Assembly (NCBI GenBank): GCA_026770025.1
Contig: JAMXDE010000007.1
Span: 1,922,001-1,986,000 of the forward strand
Direction of reading: 5' to 3'
DNA length: 64,000 bases
Origin: Craspedostauros australis
Taxonomy: Eukaryota > Bacillariophyta > Bacillariophyceae > Mastogloiales > Achnanthaceae
Positions 1 to 10,696 of this stretch are shown here, one piece after another (the stretch's first letter is position 1; every line of letters begins with the position of its first letter). Below the pieces are notes generated by a model that worked only from the letters and a program-made list of their open reading frames with translations, had not been told where the DNA came from and ran no database searches. The translations under genes and the position numbers were made by a program.

Positions 1-758
1 TCATCGCATTGACCGGCTGTCGCATCGTCGGCTTGGCTTCCGGCCGCATCAGTGGCGGATGCTGCCCGCCTCAACTTGCCTTCAGGCATGGCATGCCGAT
101 GCTGATGGTAGTGAATCGCGATGTAGATCATCCGGATCTTCCACATCGACACTCGCTCATTGGATGAGTCGGACGTGTTGTCTTGTTCACCGATGAAGCC
201 ATCGTCACCGCGCCACGATGACCTTATGCGAGATGTGGGAGAGCACACTGTCGAACTGAACACGTCCATGAACTGCATCTGATGTTGCTGTTGTGGCATG
301 TCCGCATGGCTGCTGGTATCACCAGCATCATCCGCAGCAGCGCCGTCAATCGATCCCTCCAATGCATCCAGCCAACGGAACAAGGAATCATCCTCGTTGG
401 CTCTGTTTTTCACAGCATTCTGAAATCTTGGTCCCAACAGCCACTCTTGAGAATTCAATCGCAGGCAACTCTGCGACATGGATTGCGTTGATAGCCCATC
501 AGTTGTTGCGTAGTTCGAGACGGTCGATGGGAGACCCTCATTCAATTCCTGCCAAGGATCTTGCTGTTGCTGTTGCTGTGCGGCAATGGGTTGCTGTTGC
601 TGTTGCTGTGCGGCAATGGGTTGCTGTTGCTGTTGCATCACCTTCGCGGAGTAACGCACATTGCGAATGTCGCCGGCGAAGTGCAGGACGAAAAGCGCAA
701 CGATGCCGCAGGCCATCCGCTTGTGGCGACTTCCTTTTGGTCGGTTCGCCTGCTTCAT
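1..758 (-). CDS. Unknown signal-anchored protein with Gln-rich decapeptide repeats (5' part; runs off the left edge)
   Basis: An open frame of 252 codons runs on the minus strand from ATG 758 to the window edge with no stop. It starts with a basic stretch (MKQANRPKGSRHKR) followed by a hydrophobic segment at about residues 15-29 (MACGIVALFVLHFAG), the pattern of a signal anchor or signal peptide. About residues 41-65 are copies of PIAAQQQQQQ, encoded by a 30-bp tandem repeat. The rest looks like an extracellular or luminal domain, with a His-rich stretch MIYIAIHYHQHRHAMPEG near residue 210. I do not recognise the family; a type II membrane protein such as a Golgi enzyme is possible but only a guess. 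Plus-strand frames over this region are shadows of the CAG repeats. Coding is supported by unbroken, protein-like sequence; the start is the first ATG before the hydrophobic segment. Confidence 0.7.
   Translation of the reverse strand, partial: MKQANRPKGSRHKRMACGIVALFVLHFAGDIRNVRYSAKVMQQQQQPIAAQQQQQQPIAAQQQQQQDPWQELNEGLPSTVSNYATTDGLSTQSMSQSCLRLNSQEWLLGPRFQNAVKNRANEDDSLFRWLDALEGSIDGAAADDAGDTSSHADMPQQQHQMQFMDVFSSTVCSPTSRIRSSWRGDDGFIGEQDNTSDSSNERVSMWKIRMIYIAIHYHQHRHAMPEGKLRRAASATDAAGSQADDATAGQCD
566..638 (-). repeat. 30-bp tandem repeat encoding PIAAQQQQQQ
   Basis: Two full copies and a partial copy of a 30-bp unit of CAG/CAA codons separated by a PIAA block lie in frame in the left-edge gene. 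The unit is a multiple of three, so copy-number change would not shift the frame. Confidence 0.8.
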
Positions 759-1323
759 ATTTCGGCCGTGCGCTTGATGTTGCTTGTTCACGCGTAGAAA
801 ACAGATGGGGTCTTGCGAGAGTAGCCACGATGGAGGCTTCGATGGTGCTGCCTTTGCGATGGGTCTGCACTCTCTCGCTGTGTCTATCTCTCCGCACTCA
901 AATGGCACTTTGTCAGGCCATTGTGATGCGCACCAAAAAACGAACCCAGCTCGACGCGTCGTATCGTGTCTTTCTCTGTGTGCTTTTCGGAGGGTCATCC
1001 TCGTCGCACCATTTCGAACATAGCATCCACGACTTGAAATTACGAAATTGACGAGTGTTGTTTGGACTACTATTTCTCGTGGCAACCCCAACCCGCGCTT
1101 GCGGTCGGCTGACAGTGCTACACCGCTGACAAGTACATCATTCATCTTCTACTCTGATGCAATACAATACATCATGGTAATCCATCCCATCTATTATAAT
1201 ACTATGTTATATTATTTATAACAACTGTGAATCCATCATTCCCTGTATACAAATTTGTACATGCCGGCACGTGATATGTGTATCGCACTGGCTTGCTCTA
1301 TTCATATCCACCATCACCCAGGT
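759..1323. other. Spacer: 3' flank of the bromodomain gene and promoter of the left-edge gene
   Basis: Both neighbours are on the minus strand. The part next to the bromodomain gene (about 1140-1260) is AT-rich with TATTATA/TTATTTATAA stretches, plausible for polyadenylation. The part next to the left-edge gene (about 860-900) has CT/GA-rich sequence like that before other starts here. No convincing gene is seen. Confidence 0.5.
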
Positions 1324-4300
1324 CTAATCCAGTTCGAAGGCATTCACGGCTCGCTTCCTTTTCTTCTTCTTTTTCTTCTTGTCCGTATCTTTCGACTTCG
1401 ATGCTGTGGCTGCCTTCTTCGTCGCTATCGGCAATAGCTTTATCTGAAGGGCGGGTCTGTTGGGATCCTCGATCTTTTCCAGGACCTTGGATTCTCCTCC
1501 CACTCCGCCAGTCTCACCGCCCGTTGCCTTCAGATCATCCTGCGCCTTGGCCGTGAGCTTCCTCAGCTCTTCTTCCAGCCATTTCTCGGCCTGCTGAGTC
1601 TTTTGATGACGCAGGAACACGCTGGCACCAACTGACGACGAGACAGCGCGCATTTTTTGAAGATCTTGGCGCTGCCGTTCGAACATCGCCTTCTGCTCCC
1701 GTCCGGTCTCCACGTAGGATCGTTCGTGATGGCCATCATCTTCCTCGTCAAAGAAGGGAACCTCGAAGTCAGCGTCGGATGCTCGGCGGAACGCGGAACG
1801 CTTATGCGAGCGGACATTCTGGGAACGTTCCGGGTGCTTCGATCCGTCCATGCCGGCGCTGTCCTTGTTCTCGCTTTTCCATTGCGCTCGGATGCGTTCT
1901 TCCTCGGCACGTTCTGCGGCCTCGATCTCACGTTCGGCGTTGTTGTGATCGATGCGCTCGCGCTCCAAGCGATCGCTAACGGAGAGCATCACCTTGTTGA
2001 TCGCCGTCTCCAGCTTGGCGGACATGAACTTGGCGGCGTCGAACGCCCGTCCGGACACGGTGTCCGCGCCCTCGTGGCTGGCGTTGTACTTCAGAGCGTT
2101 GGTGAAGATCAGGCGCAGATCGTCGATAATGCCCCTGAAGTTGTTGTACTGACGCTTCTTGAGCGTTTTTTGCACCTTCTCCCAGTCCATCGGCTTTGAA
2201 ATGAAGGCCGTGTAGTCAGCGGGGTAGTTGGCCTGGATGAAGAAGGTCATGTGCCTCAGATCGGACTGGTGCCTCAGCGCCTTCAGGAGCTTCTCGCACT
2301 CGCTTTCCATCCAGGTGTATCGGTCACCCTCCAGACTCTTCTCCAGCGGCTCGTTCAGAACGATGGCCGACATCTCCTGTCGCGCCTTCGCTCGATTGCC
2401 CGTTGTGAATCTCCACATCGACGGTGGCAGCTTCGTGGCGGTGTCATCCTCATCGCAGTGGTCCGTGTCTTCCAAGTACTGGCTGAAATGTTCCATCGAC
2501 AACCATCGCGAATACCGCAGCAGGTGGACCGACGCATCGTAGTAGGCGCAGGAAAGCGGGTCACCCGCATCCCTACCGTCCTTGTTGAAGGCGATGGCGT
2601 TGGAGAAGATCAACGCCACGTCGCTGATGAAATCTTCCGGTGACTTGTACCACCCTCCAGCCAACAGCTTGCACTCCACTGTCGTCAGATCCATGGGCTT
2701 GCGGATCTTGACGGCGTAGGCGTCTCGCACTTCCGGGAACAAAGCCGGGACGGGAACGTGAAAGATGAACTTGGGCCTGGCGGCGGAAATCCAGGGATGT
2801 CGCATCATGTCCTTGAAGAAACGAGAGCAGATCGCCTCCCACGATTCCAACGTCTTGACATTGCGACGCACAGGAAATCCTTCTTTGACACGGGCGATGG
2901 CGATGTGCAGAGGAACGGGCTGATTGGTGCTAGGTGGTGGCAGCTTAGCCCTGTTGGACGAGACCTTTGTTTTTGGTTTTGACTGCGTGGGTGGTGCCGG
3001 TGGCGCGTTCGAAGACATGGACAGCGATATCCGTGGCGTGTTCTTGCTGGTTGCCTTCGATGTGTTCTTCGACGTTGCTTTGGTGGTGCTCTTCGTCGTC
3101 CCTTTGGTGGTGCTTTTTGCTGTGTTTTTGGTGCTTCCCTTCGTGGATGACTTGTTCGTTCCCTTCACCGTCGATTTCGAGCTGGATTTGGTGCTGGATT
3201 TGTTGGTCGTTTTGGACTTCGATGAGATCGAAGATGATTCCAGCTTCATCTTCTTCGTCGGACCTTGCGACGTGACGGATGATAGCGATGATCGGCGCTG
3301 CGCATCCTTCGACGTGCTCTCCTTGGCGGCAGCCGCAGGGTCATCGAATGAAAGGATCCGGGCCGCGAATATCTTGCGAAAGTGTTTGAGACCGTACTTG
3401 GCCATGGCCACCAGGTGGTCCGACTTCCTCGACGTGTTGTACGCTATGGCATTGTTGAACACGAGCATGACCTCGCTCTCGAAGTCCTCCGGTGTAGCGT
3501 ACAGACCTGCCTTGATCTTGCGTTCCACTGTTTGCAAGTCCATGGGGATGGTGACGAATTTGTTGTAATCCGGAAATGCCACAATCGACACGGGGTGTTC
3601 GAAGGGGGCCGTCGCTGGTTCCGTGATCTTCGTCGCCTTGTCCGTGTACTTGGTCGATCGCAGATCCGTCAATACGCTGAGCAACAGGACCGGTGGCGGC
3701 TGCGGCAAGCTGGAGGATTTGATGGCGGAAGCAGCACGTGCGCGCAGCTCTTCCCCGAACTTGGAGTCCAGGTCGCTCTTGAGCGATTTGATCCTCGTCT
3801 GAAGCCTCGCCTTCAATCGATTGGCTTGGTCCACGAACATCTTGCCATCCTGCCTGCCGCCGTAGTACGTGTTGCAGTTTTCAAGGACGAGGTTGCAATC
3901 GGCTGCAAAAGCGTCCACGTTGGTGTAGTTCCCCTCCACCAGATTGGCTGTGACGGTACCGAAGTCCATCGGCTTCGCGACCTTATCGAGGTAATCTGGC
4001 GGGAATTGTCCACCGCAGTAGAATGAGACCGGGAACAAAAAGTACAAGGCTGTCTGATGGCTGTCTTCCGGATTCGTCAGCGACAGCAGCTCGTCGAGCA
4101 CGAGGAGGCATTGGTTCCAGCAGTAGAGCAGGGGCGGGTACACCGTGCTCGGTTGCTCCGGCTTGGCAAGGAAGTAAATCATGAGCTCCTCCGACGCGAC
4201 GAGCCCTTCCTTGGCAATGCCGCGCAGCTGTTCCTTGACGTCCGTATTGAAGCGGAGGCAGTTGGAGAAGATGCGCCGCAGATCCAGCGCGAACTGCGCG

Positions 4301-5709
4301 ATGGTGGCGTACTGGTTCTTTTCCAGCTTGGACTGCATGGAGGAGAGGTCCATGGGGAACGGGATCTTGTTGCGATAATCCTGGACGATGTTCTTGTCCG
4401 AGACGGGGTGCGAGAACCACCACATGATGGACTGCTTCCGCCGTTTGATTCCGGACAGGACCTTGGCACATTGCGCCTTGCGTTGCGGCGTCATGGACAT
4501 CATGCCGCGGTTGATGGAGGAAGAACCAGATGATGAACCGGATGATTTCTTGGTCCCAGTTTTCTTCGTGGTTGACTTTTTCGTTGTCGACTCCCTCGCG
4601 GCTTTCGTCTTCTTCGTGGTGGTCTTTTTGGTGGTTGCCGAATCAACCTTGGACTTTGTGGTGGTGGCGGACGAGCTGGAGCCGCGGATTTTGATCGTGG
4701 GCAAGGCCGATGATGACTTCTTGCCCTTCGTGGTGGCCCCGCTGGACGAAGAGGTTTTCGGTGAAGACGATTTGGAAGTGGATGCTGTTGATGCTGCCGC
4801 GACCACGCCCTTGGGCAATTCCTTGCCCCGTGATGGGTTGGACGCCTTGAGCGATATCTTGGGACTGCTGCTGCTGGAAGGCTTGGGCGAAGACGACGAG
4901 GCTGCGGCAGATGATGACGATGACGACGATTTGGCGTTTGACTTTGTCGCAGGCGCGGATGGTTTCGATGCGGATGCGGATGATGCAGAGGTGGAACCCG
5001 AGGTCTTGGACTTGGACATCTTGATCGTCAGCTTGCGCTTCTTCGGTTTGGGCTCGTCAGATTTTGATGCGTTCGCACCGGAACCACCGGATGACGCCGT
5101 TGCTCCTCCCGCCCCAGACCCCGACGGCTTCGATATCGGTTTGAGCTTCAATGTGAGCTTTGGCTTGCCGGACGGAGGTGCTGGTTTGCTGGATGCGGAA
5201 GACGCCGCAGGTGGCACAGGCGATGACTTCCCGGATGCCGTGCCCGGCGTCGGCGTTGACCGGCCACCTGCGCTGCCGCTGGCGCCGAGCCTGATTTTGA
5301 GTTTTGCATTGCCGTCCGACGATCGCTTTTTGGAGAGGAAGCTGATGGAGCTGCCCGCTGCCTTCTTCTCTGACTTCTTCTCAGCTGCCTTGCGCTCGCG
5401 CGCCAGTATCTTGAGCATGTCCTTGGCGAGCTTGGCGATCCAGGTGGTTTCGCGAGGCGAATGGTAGGCAATGGCATTGTCGAAGACCGTGGCTGCGTCC
5501 TGGAAGAAGTCGTCCTTGGTGGCGTACGCGTTGTTGGTGACATTCTTCAGCAGAGTCGATAGATCCATCACCTTCTCGACGACGTCCATGTATCCTGGTG
5601 TTTGGCTCAGGTCAAATGGCGCAAGGAACATGTAGTTCTTGTCCTTGTACTTCTTGGACGACAGGTTCTGCGCGATCTGCTGGCATGCTTTCAGGTCTTC
5701 CGGCGTCAT
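1324..5709 (-). CDS. Nuclear protein with six bromodomain-like modules (polybromo-like)
   Basis: A 1461-residue protein with six bromodomain-like modules at roughly residues 1-115, 403-515, 526-640, 673-790, 950-1090 and 1130-1250. Most show the PMD motif (VMDL, PMDL, PMDF, PMDW), and several keep the acetyl-lysine-contacting Asn followed by a tyrosine or phenylalanine (NAIAYH, NAIAYN, NAIAFN, NALKYN). Modules 2 and 3 have diverged pockets (SNCLRFN, ENCNTYY). Long Ser/Thr/Lys-rich linkers lie at about 116-402 and 800-945. The C-terminus is an acidic/basic coiled-coil region ending in a poly-Lys tail (KKKKKKKRKRAVNAFELD), a probable nuclear signal. Bromodomains bind acetylated histones; six in series recalls polybromo of PBAF/RSC remodellers, but no BAH or HMG domain is visible, so orthology is unproven. 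The ATG at 5709 lies directly before the first module. No intron is needed. Confidence 0.9.
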   Translation of the reverse strand: MTPEDLKACQQIAQNLSSKKYKDKNYMFLAPFDLSQTPGYMDVVEKVMDLSTLLKNVTNNAYATKDDFFQDAATVFDNAIAYHSPRETTWIAKLAKDMLKILARERKAAEKKSEKKAAGSSISFLSKKRSSDGNAKLKIRLGASGSAGGRSTPTPGTASGKSSPVPPAASSASSKPAPPSGKPKLTLKLKPISKPSGSGAGGATASSGGSGANASKSDEPKPKKRKLTIKMSKSKTSGSTSASSASASKPSAPATKSNAKSSSSSSSAAASSSSPKPSSSSSPKISLKASNPSRGKELPKGVVAAASTASTSKSSSPKTSSSSGATTKGKKSSSALPTIKIRGSSSSATTTKSKVDSATTKKTTTKKTKAARESTTKKSTTKKTGTKKSSGSSSGSSSINRGMMSMTPQRKAQCAKVLSGIKRRKQSIMWWFSHPVSDKNIVQDYRNKIPFPMDLSSMQSKLEKNQYATIAQFALDLRRIFSNCLRFNTDVKEQLRGIAKEGLVASEELMIYFLAKPEQPSTVYPPLLYCWNQCLLVLDELLSLTNPEDSHQTALYFLFPVSFYCGGQFPPDYLDKVAKPMDFGTVTANLVEGNYTNVDAFAADCNLVLENCNTYYGGRQDGKMFVDQANRLKARLQTRIKSLKSDLDSKFGEELRARAASAIKSSSLPQPPPVLLLSVLTDLRSTKYTDKATKITEPATAPFEHPVSIVAFPDYNKFVTIPMDLQTVERKIKAGLYATPEDFESEVMLVFNNAIAYNTSRKSDHLVAMAKYGLKHFRKIFAARILSFDDPAAAAKESTSKDAQRRSSLSSVTSQGPTKKMKLESSSISSKSKTTNKSSTKSSSKSTVKGTNKSSTKGSTKNTAKSTTKGTTKSTTKATSKNTSKATSKNTPRISLSMSSNAPPAPPTQSKPKTKVSSNRAKLPPPSTNQPVPLHIAIARVKEGFPVRRNVKTLESWEAICSRFFKDMMRHPWISAARPKFIFHVPVPALFPEVRDAYAVKIRKPMDLTTVECKLLAGGWYKSPEDFISDVALIFSNAIAFNKDGRDAGDPLSCAYYDASVHLLRYSRWLSMEHFSQYLEDTDHCDEDDTATKLPPSMWRFTTGNRAKARQEMSAIVLNEPLEKSLEGDRYTWMESECEKLLKALRHQSDLRHMTFFIQANYPADYTAFISKPMDWEKVQKTLKKRQYNNFRGIIDDLRLIFTNALKYNASHEGADTVSGRAFDAAKFMSAKLETAINKVMLSVSDRLERERIDHNNAEREIEAAERAEEERIRAQWKSENKDSAGMDGSKHPERSQNVRSHKRSAFRRASDADFEVPFFDEEDDGHHERSYVETGREQKAMFERQRQDLQKMRAVSSSVGASVFLRHQKTQQAEKWLEEELRKLTAKAQDDLKATGGETGGVGGESKVLEKIEDPNRPALQIKLLPIATKKAATASKSKDTDKKKKKKKRKRAVNAFELD

Positions 5710-6945
5710 GCTGCAATGGAATATACTCCCGGGTAGGGCAGAGCAGGGTATAGTTGAGCAGGGTGGAGTGCAGTCTTCAATGATGTAACAGCACTACTCG
5801 TCCGACTATGCCGTCGCTTCGGATGTGTTTTGTTGAGATGGTGCAGCGTGGAGTCGAATGGTTGTTCAATCTCTCAAATCGAGTGCTCTCCTTGGCTAAC
5901 GACCTCCCCCTTCATTCATCGTTGTCTGCGATGCGACTTGATCCCCTGTTGTTTATTATATTGTATTGTATGAAGTTGTATGACGCCATGTACTCAATGG
6001 TGGTTGGTCTCACAGAAGATGATCAAAGGTTCACACCACCTTCCCTCGATCGGTGGGAGCTGGGCTGATTGCGTTTGGAGCGACGAGATGCGCATGTTTG
6101 GGTTGGTGTCTTTGTCACAGCGTCATCATGGTCGCCATCTCCATCGTGTTTCGATTTGTGCTTGTTGTCGTGATTCATATTTCCCAGTCATGTCTATGAT
6201 CGCTTGACTCAACAGATTCCACTTCTGGTCCATCCATTCCAGCGTCAACGGTCATAACAAGCACAACAACACCGCATCTGACTATGGCTAAATTGATCGA
6301 TTTGGCTTTATGTTACGAATAAAAATGAATGAATTCAGCGGGGCGGAGTTCCTGACCGACGCATCCAACAGGCCAAAGCACGCAACGAAGCGACGAATCC
6401 GTTGGCACGTGATGTTTCGTGGGGGTTGGATTTGATAGTGTGCCGCATTGCTCACAACAAGGAAAGGTGTGTCGATGTCGATGGTGGCGATGTTGATGGC
6501 GCATGAGCAAGCGTTGCGAGGATGATGCTGACCATGGCGCTCTCTGGCGGAAGCGGCTCTTTACGTGGCGTTGGATGGAAGCGACAGCGGCACGATTAGG
6601 ACGGCTATGGCATGAGAAACCAAACCGTGGATCAGTCGGTCATACGAGCACAGTAAAACGGCGTGTCTGTCATTGCCACAACTTCTGCGAGTTTGGCAAT
6701 GGCGGAAACGGCAGATCTTAGGCCGACGCAAATCTACATCCAGAGCACGTTCTGACCGACTTCATCTCTCTCTCTCTCTATCACTCTCTCTGCTTGTGCC
6801 GATCGTTGGACCCAATGCATAACTGCATCACCGCACAACTGCATCACCGTATCACGGTACCACTGAATCATCCCAACCCCGCAGCAAGCCAGCTTGAACC
6901 ACCAGCATCCCGCATACCAAACCGAAAGAAACAACCCATCTCATC
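5710..6945. promoter_or_regulatory. Divergent promoter region between bromodomain and V-ATPase genes
   Basis: 1.2 kb between two genes transcribed away from each other, so it must hold both promoters. A CT tract at 6764-6792 lies about 150 bp before the V-ATPase start codon. Short open frames here (for example 5808-6068) have no recognisable content. No RNA gene seen. Confidence 0.5.
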
Positions 6946-9026
6946 ATGTCATATTTTGTCGAAGAAAAGGAGTCCGACTACGGATTCATCTTCAAGGTCT
7001 CTGGACCGCTTGTCGTCGCCGATGGCATGAGTGGAGCTGCTATGTACGAGCTCGTCCGTGTCGGACACTCCAAGCTGGTCGGAGAGATCATCAAGCTCGA
7101 GGGTGACACCGCCTCCATCCAGGTGTACGAGGATACCTCCGGTTTGACCGTCGGTGACCCAGTCCTGCGTAAGAAGCAGCCACTCTCCGTGGAGCTCGGA
7201 CCAGGTATCATGGGAACCATCTTCGATGGTATCCAGCGTCCTCTCGAGGATATCTTCCAGGACACCGGCGATGTTTACGTGCCAAAGGGTGTGGATGTGC
7301 CATGTCTTTCCCGCAACAAGCGCTGGACATACACTCCAGGCAAGTTCACGGAGGGACAGCCAATCACAGGAGGAGACGTCATCGGACAGGTCTACGAGAA
7401 CGAGATCATCGACTCCCACAAGATCCTCTGCCCACCAAACGTCTACGGTGTGGTCTCCAAGATCTACACCACCGCATCCGACGGCAAGGACAGCTTCGTC
7501 GTCGATGATGTCGTCATGGAGGTCTACAACGAGGCCCAGAACAAGACCCACAAGCTCACTCTCTCCCACTTCTGGCCAGTGCGTCGCCCACGTCCAATCA
7601 CCGAGAAGCTTCCAGGAAAGGAACCTCTCATCACCGGACTCCGCGTCATCGACGGTCTGTTCCCATCTGTGCTTGGAGGAACCTGCGCCGTGCCAGGAGC
7701 CTTCGGATGCGGAAAGACTGTCATCTCCCAGTCTCTCTCCAAGTTCTCCAACTCCGACGCCATTGTCTACGTCGGTTGCGGGTAAGTGACTTGGGTGTCG
7801 CTTTGTGTGTGATGTTTGGTGCTTCGGTTGGAATTGTACCCAATGATTTACTGCGCTTGTTCTGCTTTCGGCCCTTTTGTATTCACCATCTGCCTGTCAT
7901 ACATCATTCTCACCAACTTGACTGCGTTCTACGATCCAAACCATACAATTCACGACGACGACGACGACGACAACAACAACAACACAGAGAGCGCGGAAAC
8001 GAAATGGCTGAAGTGCTCTGTGATTTCCCAGAGCTCACCATGACCATCAAGGATGAAGCCACCGGAGGATTGAAGGAGGTCGGTATCATGAAGCGTACCA
8101 CCCTCGTCGCCAACACCTCCAACATGCCAGTGGCCGCCCGTGAGGCCTCCATCTACACCGGTATCACCCTCGCCGAGTACTTCCGTGACCAGGGAATGAA
8201 CGTCTCCATGATGGCTGACTCCACCTCTCGTTGGGCCGAGGCCCTTCGTGAGATCTCCGGACGTCTCGGAGAAATGCCTGCCGATTCCGGTTACCCAGCC
8301 TACCTCGGAGCCCGTCTCGCCGCCTTCTACGAGCGTGCCGGACGCGTCGCCTGTCTGGGATCCCCAAACCGCGAGGGTACCGTTTCCGTCGTCGGAGCCG
8401 TGTCCCCGCCAGGTGGAGATTTCTCCGATCCAGTCACCGCCGCCACCCTGTCCATCGTGCAGGTCTTCTGGGGACTCGACAAGAAGCTGGCACAGCGTAA
8501 GCATTTCCCATCGCTCAACTGGCTCATCTCCTACACCAAGTACATGCAGGTCCTCGAACCATACTTCAACGGCATGGACGAGAAGTACTCGTACCTCCGC
8601 AACCAGGCACGCACCATCCTCCAGCAGGAGGACAACCTGTCCGAGATCGTCCAGCTCGTCGGAAAGGAGTCCCTCTCCGAGGATCAGAAGGTCGTCATGG
8701 AGGTCGCCCGTCTCATCCGTGAAGATTTCCTCGCCCAGAATGCTTTCACCGAGCACGACTTCACATGCCCACTGCCAAAGACCGTTGGCATGCTCAAGGT
8801 CATCATCACCTTCTACGATCTGTGCCAGAAGGCCATCGCGGATTCCCCAGCCGACCAGAAGCTGACGTACGCCCACATCAAGACCGCTCTCGCACCCATC
8901 ATCCAGAAGGTCGTTGACACCAAGTACGTCGATCCTAAGTCCCGCCCAGCCGAGATGAACAAGAAATACGCCGTCGTTATCGATGAGATGAAGCGCGAGT
9001 TCTCTGCCCTTACCGATGGCATGTAA
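6946..9026 (+). CDS. V-type H+-ATPase catalytic subunit A
   Basis: Spliced CDS, exons 6946-7781 and 7988-9026, giving 624 residues, the usual length for the family (about 615-625). It is the ATP-hydrolysing A subunit of the V1 sector, which drives proton pumping into vacuoles and other endomembrane compartments. Seen: N-terminus with [13 protein letters not shown], the P-loop GAFGCGKT at about residue 251, the split-site sequence [16 protein letters not shown], and downstream [20 protein letters not shown]. The splice join restores the conserved GCGERGNEM exactly. Codon use is strongly biased to C-ending codons, as expected for a highly expressed gene. Upstream spacing and the CT tract fit a strong promoter. 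In diatoms this pump is also tied to silica deposition and carbon acquisition (known from other work, not shown here). Confidence 0.98.
7782..7987 (+). other. Intron of V-ATPase subunit A gene
   Basis: 206-bp intron with GTAAGT donor and ACAG acceptor, phase 2. Splicing rejoins GCG with ERGNEM, the invariant family sequence. A (GAC)n/(AAC)n run precedes the acceptor. Confidence 0.95.
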
Positions 9027-9697
9027 AGACAAACCAGCCATCACACGGTCGTACGGATGTCCATACACAAGCGGCGTTCAAGCCCTTCGAGCATGGCGTC
9101 GTACGTAAACATCAATAAGGATCAACTCGCCTTCATTTTGGTCTTGCATTGTGCTCGTTTGTGAATAGTCCTATACAGTAGCGTGGAGTATGTCGTTCTT
9201 ACGAGTCCCCTCTACGATACAGGATGCGAATGAAAGTAACGTTTGCTCCGCGCGATGAAGTGTTCACCTCGGGATTCGCAAAATCAGAGAATGTGTGATG
9301 TTGTCGTCGTTGTCGTTGTCATCATCGTCGTCGACCTGTTGAGCTCACGCACCCGAGAATCGGCGAACGCAAAACAAGCATTCCTTTGGTTGTGGGGCAG
9401 TACCAACATCGAACAAGCACATCCTGTGCATAGATCGTACCATCCCATACCGTACCATGCACAGTCACCAACAAAGTGTAGCCTCGACAACAACATCCAC
9501 GCACTCCCCCTCTCTTGGCTTGCAAGTCTCATACCATGGGAGCACACACAACCTACGCGCACCCATCATAGTTCCTCATTGCATTTGAAAGTCAACACAC
9601 TCGTGGTCGTATAGTACGATCTATGGAACACTCGTCTGTTGCCCAACAACACAAACCAGAACAGATCAACACATAATAGAACGGATCAAAGCTGAAC
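9027..9697. other. Spacer between V-ATPase and ankyrin gene 1
   Basis: Holds the V-ATPase 3' end and the promoter of the next gene. A trinucleotide-rich patch (GTCGTT/GTCATC) lies at 9301-9333. No supported gene; the 123-codon frame at 9243 is low-complexity. Confidence 0.4.
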
Positions 9698-10696
9698 ATG
9701 TCCGAGACCACTCTCCTGCACGAAGCCTGCAGGGCGGGAGACCTAGCCAGACTGCAGGCCTTGACTTGGTCAGACGAATTCGACGGTGAATTCAACGAGC
9801 AAGACGACACTGGCGCAACGCCACTGCATGTGGCCTGTGCGAACGGACGCACGCAGATCGTCGATTTCCTCATGGACAACCACGAGAATGAAATAGAGAC
9901 CAACATCCGAGACAATAACGGGGACACAGCACTGCATTGCGCTTGCAGGCTAGGCCGCGTGGGCATTGTTCAAACGCTGATGAAGGACCTCAACTTCACG
10001 GAGGTTGGCAACAAGAATCGAGCCGGAGAAACCCCGCTCCACCTCGCCTGCATGAGCGGAAGGAAGACCATCGTCGAGTTGATGATGAGCGCACCGAGCG
10101 CAAACCGCAAAATCAACCTCAAGAACAACCGCGGAGTTACGGCCATCCATTACGCTGCTCAGATGGGCCACAGGAAGGTTATTCGGGTCTTGATTGACTA
10201 CACTGAGAATCGCATCGGCATCGACGCGCAAGACAACGGGGGCTCTACTCCCTTGCACTATGCGGCCGCTAATAACCACGTTGGTGCTCTCGAAGAGCTG
10301 CTCCACCCTGGCCATGCCGAGTGTATCGCCAACAGCAACGGCGACACGCCCGTGCATATTGCCTGCCGCCAAGGGCACTCCGAAATCGTCGAATCTTTCG
10401 TCAACGCACAGTACTGTCACATCGACATCAATGAACAGAACAACCAGGGGTTCACTCCCCTCCACCTTGCTTGCGCCGGCGGACATCTCGAGCTCGTCGA
10501 GTACTTGGTGGAGTCAGCCGATGCGGAAGCCAGCCTCAATATGCGAAGCATCGACGGTGCCACGCCACTGATGATGGCCTCCGTGGAGGGGCACAGAGAT
10601 GTCGTTGACTATCTCTCGGAGGAGAGCCCGAACAAACGCAGCAAGATCGAAAGCGAACCGGAAGATGAGGTTGGTGACTGGTGGGGAGCCATCTAA
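9698..10696 (+). CDS. Ankyrin-repeat protein 1
   Basis: 332 residues made almost wholly of about nine ankyrin repeats of some 33-37 residues, recognised by TPLHVACANGR, TALHCACRLG, TPLHLACMSG, TAIHYAAQMG, TPLHYAAANN, TPVHIACRQG, TPLHLACAGG and a last TPLMMASVEG. The C-terminus has a short basic NKRSK stretch and an acidic tail ending GDWWGAI. Ankyrin repeats bind other proteins; the partner is unknown. There is no membrane segment or second domain. Its start (MSETTLLHEACRAGDLAR) closely resembles that of the next gene (MSSATPLHEACKAGDLAR), so the two are tandem paralogues. Intronless. Confidence 0.9.
   Translation: MSETTLLHEACRAGDLARLQALTWSDEFDGEFNEQDDTGATPLHVACANGRTQIVDFLMDNHENEIETNIRDNNGDTALHCACRLGRVGIVQTLMKDLNFTEVGNKNRAGETPLHLACMSGRKTIVELMMSAPSANRKINLKNNRGVTAIHYAAQMGHRKVIRVLIDYTENRIGIDAQDNGGSTPLHYAAANNHVGALEELLHPGHAECIANSNGDTPVHIACRQGHSEIVESFVNAQYCHIDINEQNNQGFTPLHLACAGGHLELVEYLVESADAEASLNMRSIDGATPLMMASVEGHRDVVDYLSEESPNKRSKIESEPEDEVGDWWGAI

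Noticed and set aside
293-1051. Plus-strand frame of 252 codons over the left-edge region
   Set aside because: Low-complexity Val-Ala text from the CAG repeat read in the wrong frame; the minus-strand frame gives a coherent protein running off the edge.
4388-5467. Plus-strand 359-codon acidic frame opposite the bromodomain gene
   Set aside because: Asp/Val-rich antisense shadow of the Ser/Lys-rich linker.
5808-6068. 86-codon plus frame in the divergent promoter
   Set aside because: No conserved features and lies where two promoters must be.
7950-9068. Minus-strand 372-codon frame opposite V-ATPase exon 2
   Set aside because: Antisense shadow caused by strong C-ending codon bias.
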